Assembly: GCA_003194525.1 (NCBI GenBank)
Contig: NBIV01000048.1
Coordinates: 310,001-374,000 of the forward strand
Direction: 5' to 3'
DNA from: Gracilariopsis chorda
Taxonomy: Eukaryota; Rhodophyta; Florideophyceae; Gracilariales; Gracilariaceae
DNA length: 64,000 bases
The position numbers were made by a program, and so were the translations under genes. Positions within the stretch are counted from its first letter, which is position 1. Every line of letters starts with the position of its first letter. The notes under the pieces were generated by a model, which made no database searches, was not told the origin of the DNA, and worked only from the letters and a program-made list of their open reading frames with translations. This document shows, one piece after another, positions 34,169 to 46,300 of this stretch.

Positions 34169-37100
34169 ATGTCGAACTACGGATTAGTGAACACGATTCA
34201 ACCGCCATCCCTGGCAAAAGCAACCCAACCGGAGTTAATTCGATTTGAGACTAACTACTCTGCATATGTTCAACGTGTGGAAGAAATCAACGCCAGTAGA
34301 CCGGCTAATCAACGAATCAAGGCAGCTACGATTCGCCAGTGCATCACGCCAAAACTAGTGCACAGCTTGTGTATCCTAGGAAGAATAGAAGGGGCCTGCA
34401 AAGCAGAGGAGGCGACAGATGAAGCGGTGAAAAGTTGGTTTGAATCACGTCTGGCCCACAGCTCAAGAGACTTGAACGATCGCGTCGAAGAAGCCATATC
34501 GAGGGTCACGTATACGCTCACGCCTAGAGACCCAGCTGGGACAGCAGAACAGTTCGTATTGGACGTGATCACCGCACTAGACGAACATAACGCTTCGGAA
34601 GTGATAACCGAAACAGATCGTTGTAAGCAACTTGTGACGAAACTGGTTTACAAAGTGGAGCCCCCTGAGCTAAAGCAGCTATTGAAAGACCAAATGGGTA
34701 TGTGGACCGCCGAGCAGAAGGGCAATCTGACTTTCTTCGCAAACACACTATCCACACTTGCAGATCAAGTGCACGCCGTCCAGACAGCGACCTTCAAGCT
34801 CAAGCGAAAGCAAAGCAGTAGCCAGCATAGAAATGCGAACAACAAGTCAAACCAGGAGCCGCCAACAAAGGCCGCGAAAACCGGTCGCACCGTACGCGAA
34901 CGCCTTGGAAGACGGGAAGAGGAACCAAGCCACGCCAAGAGAGGCGAGAAATGGAAAAAACCTTGTTTGAACAAAGAAGAATGCGACGGAATCCACCCTA
35001 TCAGTAAGTGCCCTGTGACTTCTAAGGAGAAAAGGCGAGAACTTTTGGACGAACTGTTCGGGAACAAGAAGCAGCGCGGGAAGAGCGCAAAGATCTCGTC
35101 CGTTCGTTCGACACCGCGAACGATTCCGAACGAAGAAGAAGGGCGATACGCAATTATGCTCAATGGAATCGAGGAAGTCGGACTAGGAGATTCAGGTGCA
35201 GACTTCTCGACGATTTCATCGAATGTCCTCGCCGCAATCCGGGAGAAGCATCCCGAAACTCCATACCAGCGACTCGCATCTCCAATGGTCTTAGAACCTG
35301 CTGTAAAAGGGAATAACGAAACTTGTACCTCGACGGCTATCGCAAAGACCCAGCTGTGCCTGACGATCATCCTCCCAAACACCGGGCTCCCTGTACGCAT
35401 CCGAGATGTCGAGTTCCTAGTCGCAGACGAAGACATGGCCGAAGTGCTGCTGGGAAGACCACTCCTCAAGGCAATAGGATTCGATTTCGGGAAACATCTG
35501 CAGCAGGTAGGCGCAACAAGCAGCGGTATGTCGGAAAAAGAACTTATGGAGAAGACCGCGCGGCTATCTGCAACTGCGTTTAGAGGCCTAAGCTACCAGG
35601 AAGCCGATGACGATCCAGTAGAGCTCCCGGAATGTCTGCATGCAGGTTTCGGGATCGACTCCGACGAATCCATCCAGAAAGCGATCTACCAGGCGGTCAA
35701 GGAAGCCGCAAGCAACGGAATGTCTCGAGAAGGAGTGCAGTCCCTCAGGAAGCTGTTACAGGAACATCGGGATTGTCTTGGCATCAAACTCGGAGTACAT
35801 CCACCGGCAAAGGTACGACCACTGTCAGTGAAGCTCAAGCCCAACGCAAAGCCTTTCCGATGCGCACAGCGTCGATACGCACCCAACCAGAGGAAGTTCA
35901 TCCGACACACGGTGCAACAGCTGGAAAAGATAGGAGCAGTATACAAGAACCCTACTGCGCGTTGGGCCAGCCCAGCACTGGCCGTCCCAAAACCAGGATC
36001 GGAAAAGCTCCGCTTCACAGTGGACCTGCGAGGAACTAACGCACGAACGCTCCCGCTCCAATCAGCCATGCCGCACTTGGAATCTCTCTTGCAGAACTGC
36101 AGCGAAAGCGAGTGCTTCGCAAACATCGACTTCACCCATGGCTACTGGCAAATACCCCTTGACCAGGCCTCACAGGAGATAATGTCCATACAGACGCCAG
36201 ACGGAGTGTACTCACCGACAAGAATGCTGCAAGGCGGGACGGATTCTGGAAACCACTTTCAATCTGTCACAAGCGAACACTTCGCACAGAAGGTGAAACG
36301 CATGCTACAGTGGCTCGACGATTTCCTGATGTACGCTAAGACCGAGAAGGAACTGCTATCGGACATAGAAATGTTCTTGATTGTGTGCAAAAACATTGGT
36401 TTCAAAGTCAACCCTGCGAAATCTTGTTTCTTTTGTAACGAAGTGAAGTTTTGCGGAAGGATCATATCTCGGGAAGGAGTTCGATTCCACCCACGCAACC
36501 TCGAAGCACTATTGACAATGCGAATGCCGCAGATGGGCGGCGAGTTGCAACAGCTAATGTGTGCCACCAACTGGATGCGCACCTCTATCCCCAACTACTC
36601 TCAGACAGTACAACCTCTGCACGATCTACTAGAACTCGCGTACAAGACGGCTGGGAAACGAACGAAGAAAAGCGTGGAGAAGGTTCGTGTAAGCGACTCT
36701 TGGGGGACGACACACACAGATGCTTTTAACAGAATAATATCCCAGCTGGCGGCCGCGACGAAGCTCTCCCTCCCGAAAGAAGGGTACCGAACGTGCCTCT
36801 TTACGGACGCTTCTGACGAGCACTGGGCCGCCATTCTGACGCAGTCACCCGAAGCTGAAGATCACATACCAGTTCACACTCAAACACACGAGCCGCTGTG
36901 CTTCCTATCCGGCGCGTTCAGGGGTTCAGCTGAGAGATGGAGCGTCCCAGAAAAGGAATGATACGCCATCGTAGAAGCAATGTGCAGGATGGACTACCTT
37001 ACCGCTGGAAGGGAAACCTCGATCTATACGGACCACGCCAACCTCGTGTACATCTATGATCCCTACGGGCAGAATCCTGGAGTCGCTCGTCATACCGCGA

Positions 37101-38788
37101 ATAAACTCATGCGATGGGCTCTAAAACTGAGTGCATTCCGCTACGTCATCGAACATGTTCCCGGAGAAAAGAACGTCTTGGCCGACATGCTGACTAGATG
37201 GGCTGTTGAGCCGAAGAAGACCGTCCACCCATCCAATGTGGGAAGAATAAGCGCACTTATGGTAGCACCAATCAACCCTGGTCTCAACGAAGCCTTTGAC
37301 TGGCCTTCAAGGCAGGAAATCTCGGTATCACAGCACAACCACGCCGCCGAAGCTCCGAGATCACTCTCCAAGAAAAAAAAGCCGTGGGAACTGAAGTCTG
37401 GTCAAGTATGGATACCCCAATCAGATAATCAGCTACGCCTCAGACTGCTTATCGCAGCACATACTGGAAGGGGAGGCCATAGAACTTCTCAGACCACGCT
37501 GGAATCATTACTTGAACACTTCTGGTGGAAGGATCTTCGACAAGACACCCAACAGTTCGTACGGTCCTGTTTTCATTGCATCGCAACCGAGCCCGGTTGC
37601 ACCGTGCCAAGGCCTTTGGGACACACAATGCACGCAAGCAAACCGAACGAAATAATTCACTTCGACTACTGCTACATGAAGAAAGGCGAAGGGGATTTGG
37701 TTTACGTATTGATCGTCAAGGACGACCTCTCGGGCTATGTTTGGCTGAAACCTACAGCCGAAGCCGACGCAGAAGCAACAGCAACAATCCTACTGAACTG
37801 GTTTGCCTCATTCGGAGTGTCAAAATGTTGGATATCGGACAAAGGCAGCCACTTCAAGAACAAGCTGGTCGAACGTATCTCCGACGCATTGAAGGCCAAG
37901 CACCATTTCACGCTCCCGTACTGCCCGTGGAGCAACGGTTCGGTGGAAGTTGTATGCCGGGAACTTCTCAGAATGTCTAGAGCAATACTCTCCGAGTTCC
38001 AGCTACCGCAAACCGCCTGGACGTCTGTTATCACACTCATTCAGTCCGCCCTCAACAACTCACCAACACGCAGACTAAACGGGAAATGCCCTCTAACGGT
38101 ATTCACAGGCCTTCCAAGAGATTCGCCACTTTCTGCCATCATTAAGAACCACAACTTCAGAAAGGTAGAGTGCGTTAAGACGGAAACGGTAAAAGCACTA
38201 GGAAACATCGAGAAGTTTCACGATTCACTTTCAAAGATACACCGTGAGTGTGCTGATCGTTCAAAGAGGCAGCGAAAAAACGCCGTCGACTCACACAATC
38301 GCCGAACCGGAGTACGTCCAATTAACTTCTGCGAAGGGGATTACGTTCTTCGAGGCGTACTGCAGAAGCACGCTGGATCTAAAATGAATCTAAAATGGTT
38401 GGGACCATCTAGAGTAACGAATTGCAGAGATAACTACGTCTTCGAAGTAGAGAATCTGCTAAACGGAAACAAAGAATGGGTACACGGTCGTCGTTTAAAG
38501 TTTTTCCGTAACAAGGACTTTGAAGTTACGCAAGAAATCAAAGATCATCTAGCCTACCAAGCGAACGAACTGCTGACGATCGAGGAGTTTAGGGATATCA
38601 GAAGACTTTCAGGCAGGATACAACTACTCGTCAAATGGAACGGATTCAGTGACGAAGAAACCGACTGGGTATCTTTTGATTCTCTCGAACAGGACGTGCC
38701 TGTACTACTGAAAGAATACATCGAAGATCTGCGAACGTCAGGAACACAGCGCCAGCGCCGAATTGCTCGTGACATCGATCTGCAATAA
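34169..38788 (+). pseudogene. Gag-pol coding region of family A copy 2, broken
   Basis: Fossil. It has the same parts in the same order as copy 1: gag, CH-rich knuckle, protease, RT, RNase H, integrase, chromodomain. It is broken, with about one break, and is otherwise almost identical in sequence to copy 1, differing at only a few residues by eye. The start is placed at the ATG equivalent to that of copy 1 (MSNYGLVNTIQ). Confidence 0.9.
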
Positions 38789-38815
38789 CCAAACTATCGC
38801 TTGATTATGGGGGAC

Positions 38816-39186
38816 TGTTGATGATCTAAGCAATTCTCCGAGATGCATTCTTACGTTCCGATAAGAGGAACGCGATTCAAGGTGAATCGCAGCGTATTGC
38901 ATGGCAAGTCGCGCAGCGCACACGCAACCCGCGGAACAGGACTGAAGTTGATTCGCATAGAATTGCGCGGCACACCGCGCAATGTACACGCAATGCCGAA
39001 AACGTTCAAGCCTCCCAGCATAGGAGAGAGCACATTAGAAATAGAATATAAAAGCCGACTCTTAGAGGAAGAACTCTAAGGGAAGGAGGCAGCCTCAGTA
39101 GGACTTCTGAGGTCTTTGTGCCTGTCAACTTTGCCCGACAAGCCTACGCACCGTCGGCTCTCTCTTCGTAGCGTATCCGATCAACA
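38816..39186 (+). repeat. 3' LTR of family A copy 2
   Basis: 371 bp, preceded by the polypurine tract ATGGGGGAC at about 38808. Its right end abuts the ACCAT duplication. Confidence 0.95.
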
Positions 39187-39191
39187 ACCAT

Positions 39192-40251
39192 TCTTTCGTT
39201 CTGTCCGTAGTGATCAGGATTGTAGTTTAAGATGTACAAAAGAAGCATATCTGCAGTGCGTTTTACCAATCGAGATGGCTTTATAGGACTGCCTATGACC
39301 CCTTGGACTATCACGTGCGTTACTGGTACTGTATATATAGTTTTAATACTCAATGTTAAGTAATATGGTGTACTGAACTTCGTCCCACCTGTTCTTAACA
39401 CTCCTCTTAAACAGATGAATTCTTCCGCAAAGTCCACATTCAGAACGTATCATATTCTCATGATACACATCAAAGAAGCAGTTCATCTCAGTTCGGAAAT
39501 GTCTACGCTTTGAAGACATATTCTTTCTCATTCTAGGAAGGCGTCTCGTTGTACAAAGTGGCATGCAACCCAAACCAAGTTTAGCCCGGACTAGAGTCGC
39601 CCTGTCAACAGCTGACACAAAAGTTGTGCGTTGCGCTTTCTGTACGCGCTGTAGAACCAAGACATAGAATTGTCACTCGTGCTTAGAAGCAAGGTTTTAG
39701 CAGGATAGGACAATAAAAACGCGGAGGTAAAGTGTGGTAAAGCGGACGGAGGCGTCCATAAAAAAGAATGGCTCAGAGAGGAGCCAAATCAGAGAATAAT
39801 AGTTGCAGCAAATTTGAGCGCTGCAGGAATCAAAGCAAGCGAGCGGCAGCCATCTGTATTTATTCTGTGACTCGATACATCCACGGCGGCACCTTAGCAC
39901 GACTCCCTTGAACGAAAGTAATCTTTCATATCCTCTCTGTACAAATACCCAAACACTTCGTCTGGTCTCTTTCCACTCAAATAGAAATCCATCTGCGATC
40001 CACCCAATAATACTTGATGTTTTGCAAGGCCCACTGAGTACTTGCGGAGACGTTTTGGCCCTAGTTCTCGAAAAGCAAGTGGCGGAAGTAGTGGGTACCA
40101 AGGGTACAGTGTAGCATCAGTGTTTAAAACACAGCAAAAAGATGAATAAAAGAGCCTTCATAAGGATACATAACACTATGAAAAGCAGAGAAGAGTTTAT
40201 ATGATTCGACATCAATCAGTGTTGAGATGTACTGCTGCAGTTCCAACTTGC
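39192..40251. other. Gene-poor spacer downstream of HF3
   Basis: About 1.06 kb. A minus-strand frame of 105 codons at 39343-39660 is open but shows no recognisable motif and starts at a non-ATG codon; I do not call it a gene. It contains the 3' flank of HF3, which ends at 40252. Confidence 0.4.
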
Positions 40252-41272
40252 TTATTGGCTCAGTTTCTTAATTATGTCATCAATCGAAGGATCGTCGTCT
40301 GTATAGCTTTTGCGTTCCAAGTCCGTTGCCGCCCATGCGGATGCTGCCGCATCCAAATCACCCGCGTCCCAAACGCTTCCAATTTCACCTATAAAGGAAG
40401 ATACTAAAATATCTACTGCCTTTTGCAGTGAAGAGTCAATCGCTTCTATTCCTCTCATATTGGAAACGATAGTAAGCGCACTTTCGATCTTACCAGTCAC
40501 AGATACAGATACGGCACAAAAGTTGTCAACAAGCTCCAGACTCAATCTCTTCCTGAAGAAGTCGTTGATTTCTGACCGTAGCACTTTAACCTGTGCAGCT
40601 CCATCCAAAGCCGAAACTATCTGAGGTACTGGTACATTGGAGAAGTCAGGAGCGTCTCTGTTAACGCGTAGTCCAAGTTCAATTGCCGGATTCAAGCCTT
40701 GGTCCTTGTAGTTGTCGTAAATGGTGTTAGCTACCTGTGCGGTCTTGACGGCATCTCGCAAAGCAAGAATGTTACCGGATAAGGATAGAGCAACAGCCTG
40801 AACGGACAGACGAGATGCGACGTACAAAGCAGCACTGTCCAAAAGAAGAGAAAAATGGTTATTGTTGCTGGCGATATTAGAAACGAAGGGTAGGACCAAA
40901 AAGTAGCTGATCTGAGGGTTGAAGTTCAGGTATGCGTCTTGCAACGCGTTGAGGAATGTTTCAAAAGTGTTTCTCTTAATATTATCGAGCTTGGACAAAG
41001 CTTCATCTGCGAGTTCCCGAGCGGAGTTGATTCCGTTCTTATGCAGAATATCGGTCAGAGTTGGAACGAGTTTTGAGTCAGCTTCTTCTAAACTTTCAGA
41101 ACGAAGTACCAGCCTTCGATGCAGGCTGGTGATATCATTCACAAGTTCGTCTCTTCTTTGCTCAAGATCTCTAAGATCTGAAAACCGGAACAAATAATTG
41201 TGTCCGAACGTTTATCTCACGGGACAGAGACTAGTCTGGCAACTTACTTGGATAGTATAGATCGTTTGACAT
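40252..41272 (-). CDS. HF3: diverged HF family protein (two exons)
   Basis: Join of exon 1 (41272-41248, 25 nt) and exon 2 (41177-40252); 316 residues. The 70-nt intron has GTAAGT and TTTTCAG ends and splits an Asn codon at exactly the place and phase used in HF1 and HF4. Exon 1 gives MSNDLYYP. It keeps the family signatures LDGAAQVKVLRSEINDFFRKR (about 206-226) and D.ERKSYTDDDPSI near the C-terminus, but the middle is more diverged and its hydrophobic segments are weaker than in HF1, HF2 and HF4. It is head-to-head with HF4, with a Copia element between, and tail-to-tail with HF2. Function unrecognised; the coding frame looks intact. Confidence 0.8.
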
Positions 41273-41538
41273 TTTCGTAGCACCAAGGTGGGGTTAAGCT
41301 GAGTTGTGATAAAGGGTTAGCGGTCTACCCAGAGTGATAAAGTCTTATGCATTGGGACTGGAAATCTCGACGGCAGGGGAGCGCGGTCACTACTTCTATG
41401 CAAACCAAATACAGGGCAGGGCTTGTTCGTCCACGTCACAGGAATCTGATCGCACCTAGATATCACTGGTGCCGGAAGATGCAAAATGGCAAAGTATCCA
41501 ATATCTCATTGAAATTTACCAAGACATAATAACCTTAT

Positions 41539-41694
41539 TTTGAATGGAGACACGCTGGCCACCAGTTGGGACGTGGTTTACAGTCCACTCGTCCCGACTG
41601 GAGGCACCAAATAAATGACCTCGCTGATTTGCCTTCACCAGCATGATAGGAGGAGGAAGACAGTGGAGAAGCCACAAAGCTAGACACAGCTACA
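41539..41694 (+). repeat. 5' LTR of the Copia element
   Basis: 156 bp, followed immediately by the TGGTAGC primer-binding site. It differs from the 3' LTR at about six positions by eye. Confidence 0.9.
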
Positions 41695-41938
41695 TGGTAG
41701 CATCGCATGCGGTTATCGATAACACCTTCGACGTGAGAAAGACGTATCGAGAAAAATATCGAAAACGTAAGGGACATAGCAACCGCCGGGAAAGAAGCCG
41801 ACACTAAAAAACCCCTCCTTTAGGCTTCTCTCAAAAGCAAGGATTATCTGCACAAAAGAGGGAGAAACGCCAACGTTCTCCACTCTCTATAGCACTTGCG
41901 CCTTCGGCGCGCCTTGCGCCCAACCACTTTTATCTGGA

Positions 41939-42500
41939 CTTGCGCTTACTCGTTTTGCGCTCCCAGACCATCTCCCGCCCCTAAGCAGCCTGTGCACAGT
42001 CCGCCCTCTCCTCGCTGGACTTGCTCCTACTCGTGTTGCGCTCCCAAACCATCTTCCTTCCGCCGGAAGCCCGTGCACACTCCGCCGTTCTCCGCGCAAG
42101 ACTTGCGCCTACTGTTGTGGCGCTCTCAAACCACATTCTCCCCCCCCCGGCAGCCCGTGCACACTTCGCCTTCTCCGCACCAGACTTGCGCCTACTGGTG
42201 TGGCGCTCCCGAACAATCTCCCCCCCGGCAGCCTGTGTACACTCCGCCTTCTCCGCGCAAGACTTGGGCCTACTAGTGTGGCGCTCTCGAACAACCTTCT
42301 CCCCCCCGGCAGCCCGTGCACACTCCGCCTTGTCAGCGCCAAACTTGTGCTTACTGGTGTGGCGCTCCCGAACAATCTCCCCCCCGGCAGCCCGTGCACA
42401 TTCCGCGTTCTCCGCGCAAGACTCGCGCCTACTGGTTTGGCGCTCTCAAACAATCTCCCCCCCCCCCGGCAGCCCGTGCACACTCCGCCTTCTACACGCC
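41939..42500. repeat. Minisatellite in the Copia leader, seven units of ~78-83 bp
   Basis: Seven head-to-tail units, each starting CTTGCGCCTACTGGTGTGGC or close to it. Each has a C-rich run (CCCCCCC) followed by GGCAGCCCGTGCACACTCCG. Length variation comes mostly from the C-run. The array lies between primer-binding site and start codon, so it is transcribed untranslated leader. Frames through it read as Pro/Arg-rich repeats and are not believed to be coding. Confidence 0.85.
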
Positions 42501-43321
42501 GGACAACCTTCCCCCGCCTGCGGCCATTGTTGAGTCGCTGTCAAACCCCCCCGTCTCCGGCGTTGCGTTAGAGCGTTCGCACAAGAAGCTTCTTGAAAGC
42601 CACCGTGTCGTTGAACAACCCTCGCCCCTGGCTTGTGGTCTGGACCGATCACCTGAAGCTTCTAGTGGCGACACATCGCAGTTACTGCACGCGCCGCATA
42701 ACCGGCCTCACCATTGGACCACGAACACAGAGGGTGAACTGTAACTATTATATAAAGTCCTGAATAAGGCCTCCGCCCCTATTAACCCTTCAGGGAAGTT
42801 AGCACTTGGCTGAGCTAAGGTTCGCAAGCCGAATACCGGTTGGGAGTCGACTGGGGACTTGAACTAAGCCTGCAGATAGCGCACTTGCCGTATAACTGGC
42901 TCAGCTGGGGTGAGTGTAGCTGTTGGTAAGGGGACAGGGTGTCTCGTCGTTCTGCCCGGACCTTAGTGAAGACAAGGACGTTGCAAGGAGCAAGATCGCC
43001 GCGCAAGTAGCCGTAAGGAATCAGAGGAGGCCAACTGGTGAACACATATCACGTTGTTAGTAACCTCTCCTAGACATTCCGTAGGTTGAACGCACCCTCG
43101 TTCTGGATTGTGCAGAACTTGGACGGGCCGCTGAAATCGCATCTCACCGAGAGAGTCTTACTCGGAGCCAGAGGTCTGACCTTTAGGGAACCGGAGATAG
43201 TATCTCCTGCCAGTGGACCCGGCTACGCAAAAGTAGTAGAAGGATCCCTCAACCGGTAGGGGACCGGTGAAGAATTCTATCTGCCAGTCTCCCTTAGTCT
43301 CGCGTTGAGTGATACTCCGCG
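42501..43321 (+). other. Copia leader between minisatellite and start codon
   Basis: About 0.8 kb of non-coding leader. TATATAAAG at 42749-42757 is a good TATA-like sequence inside the leader and might give a second transcript start (inference). No splice pair or open frame is convincing. Confidence 0.5.
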
Positions 43322-46300
43322 ATGGACTCCGAGACTTACCAAGAAAATAAACGTATACCCCGTCTAAGAGGGGGCGCAGATTACTACACTTGGCGAATAT
43401 ACATTAGGGATCTCATGCACTCCCTCCAATCATTATTCGTGCTTTCGGAACCTCGTCCAAATGAAGGACCCGCTGCGGCACGAAAGAGATGGGACGACGC
43501 CGATCGAAAGGCAAGATCGGCCATCGTCCAAAACCTTGACACACAGCCGATCGTCGCAGTTTCGGAACTACTCGAAAGAGAACACTGCTCTGCTTTGGAA
43601 GTATGGAATAAACTCGAGTCTACATATAAGAAGGACAACATACAATCCAAATTGAACCTCCGCCAAAAGCTAAGCACCTTGACATTCAAGGATGGCGACG
43701 ACGTACAGAGACATTTACTCGAGTTGAAGACAACCTACTTAGAACTTGCTAGACTGGGTGACCCACTCACGGAAAAGGAGCGAACTGCGACTCTGCTCCG
43801 TACCTTGCCAGACTCACTAATGGTAATCACATTATTGGCGAACGCAACCAACATGGAATACGATCAAGTCGTTTCGCTTGTGCGATCCGAAATGGACCGA
43901 CGTGTTCATCGGGCATCGAAATATACCACAAAGGCTACAGAAGCCAAGAAAGATGGCATTCACCCTTACCCCGCTGCGAAGAAGACTACAACCCGACGCA
44001 AGCAGCATGCAAAAGGGAACAAGAAGGGAGTTGTATGTTGGAATTGTGGACGCATAGGCCACATCAGGGCCGAATGTTGGCGCAAGAAAAATAAAAACCA
44101 ACAACAGCCCAACAATAAAAACACCAATAATAATAAACATAACAAAGGCGGAGGACGCAATAACAATCGAGCTTGGGACTCTAACAACTTCACTGACGCC
44201 CACAACCAAGGGCGACCAAACGCTAACCGCCACCACGGCGACAGAGACAGGAACCACTACCGTGGATTCATAGCATTAGCTAATGCCAGTCTCCACCAGG
44301 ACAACATAACCCCAACATGGCTGGACTCTGGGGCTAGCCATGTTTTCATCAAGGACAAATCGTTGTTCTGGGAATATCACCAAACACCTCCGCAAACCGT
44401 AAACACTTGCGACCACCAGTCAGAGATCGTAGGCTGTGGAAAAATAAAGCTACCCTTAGGAACCGGACTCATGTTACCGGCCAAAGATACTCCAACCTTC
44501 GACTCTAACTTGGTATCCTTATCTGTCCTGGTGAATTACGTCGAGGTGCAATACTCAAACGGATTCGTAATTAAAGACCGCACAACGGGCCAAGTCATAC
44601 AACACTCCACCCCGAAGGACGGACTCTATCCCCTACCGAGCCCCGTATCACCACCACAGGTACAAGCTGCAACACATGCACCTGACAACAGAGCCAAGGA
44701 TTGGCACGAGAAACTCGGACACCCTGGAAGAGAGAAACTCTTGACATGCATTGATTTGTGTCAAGGGGTACCTAAACTCTCCCCAGACGAAGTCAACAAC
44801 GTCATATGCACTCCGTGTATTGACGCCGGCACCAAGCGTGCTCCACTTCAGCAATCAAACTCGATAGTGCAGAGACCTTTGGAGTTAACGCACACCGACC
44901 TCACTGGACCCTTAACTCCGACCTCTTTAGAAGGATCGAAGTATATGCAAGTCCTCATTGACGACAATACAAGGGCAAGCTCAATATACTTTCTAAGTAA
45001 GAAGAAACAATTCTTTGAATCTGTCCGCTGGTACAAGGCTCGCGCGGAAACCGAACTACCTCCCAACCTAATGTACCGCGTTCGCCTTGACGGAGCGGGT
45101 GAGAATAGGTCAGACGATTTCGTCTCATACGCGATGGAAAATGGCATAGTACTAGAGTTCACCCCACCGTACGCACACCAATCGAACGGTGTAGCAGAGA
45201 AAGTCATCCAAGACTTGTGGAAGATGGCTAGAACATTATTTTTCGCCTCCAAGCTACCACATGAGCTGTGGGAAGAAGCCATTTCACACGCAAACTACTT
45301 GAGAAATCGCCTACCAAATCATCGAGCAGGAATGAAGGTTCCTTACACCTTATGGTTCGGACGAAAACTGGACTTCACAAACTTACGGAAGTTTGGGCAA
45401 GAAGGCCACGCGTTCATATACAGGCCTGAAACCGTCGCAAATAAGAAGTTCCTACCATGCGCTATTCCTGGACACTTCGTAGGGATGCAAAGCCCGCGGA
45501 CACTGTATAGGATATACATCCCATCCATGGGAGAGGTAATAAAGTGCGGCGAGGCAGATTTCAAGGTTACCAAGGAGTCCCTCCCTTCAATCAAAGACCT
45601 TATGGACTTCTCGTCTCTCAGACGATACGAAGCCGAGAAAACTATGGGTGAAGATGATGAAGACCATCTAGACTCTTCTCTTTCTCATTGCCTTATCGCA
45701 CACTCACGCTCCAAAGACCTCGGGGATGATGGCAGAGTCTCCAAGAGCTTTGAAGAAGCCAGAGTGATGCCAGGATTGGCAGAAGCAATCGACAGAGAGT
45801 ACGATGCGTTGGTGGAAAGAGGAACTTGGAAGCTGATTGATAGAGAACCTGGCATGAAACCATTGCCATTCTTATGGAGGTTCTTAGCAAAATTATTAAG
45901 CTCCGACCCTCTGCGTATCCTTCCAAAAGCGCGTTGCGTAGCACGGGGCTACCTGCAACGCCCGTACTTGGATTACGACCCAGACGACTTGTACGCCCCG
46001 GTTGCCCGTCTTGAAACCATTCGTCTTTTGTTGGCAAAGGCCGCAGCTCAGGGCCTGATACTAGAGAATATGGATATTAGCAATGCATACCTGTACGGTG
46101 ATCTAGACGAGCCTCTAATCATGGAACAACCCCAAAACGCATCTGGATCCTCACTTGTTCCTGGAAAGGTATGCTTGCTTCTAAAGTCAATATACGGCGC
46201 AAAACAAGCAGGTCAAATATGGGGATCTCTCATGCAGAATGAGCTATTGCGCTTGGGATTCAAGCAGTCGAGCACCGATAGCCGACTATATATATACAAT

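Larger units (their letters stand above)
33752..39186 (+). mobile_element. Young Ty3/Gypsy LTR retrotransposon, family A, copy 2
   Basis: Length 5435 bp, with 371-bp LTRs at 33752-34122 and 38816-39186 (TGTTGAT...ATCAACA). An ACCAT target-site duplication lies at 33747-33751 and 39187-39191. By eye the LTRs differ at one base, so insertion is very recent. It is nearly identical to copy 1 but in plus orientation. The internal coding region is broken, with about one break, so this copy is probably mobilised only by a sister element, if at all. It is inserted between the convergent genes HF2 and HF3. Confidence 0.97.

Noticed and set aside
41896-42744. Overlapping Pro/Arg-rich frames across the Copia leader
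   Set aside because: They exist in several frames on both strands because the ~80-bp minisatellite lacks stops; no start context, no known domain, and they lie in the untranslated leader.
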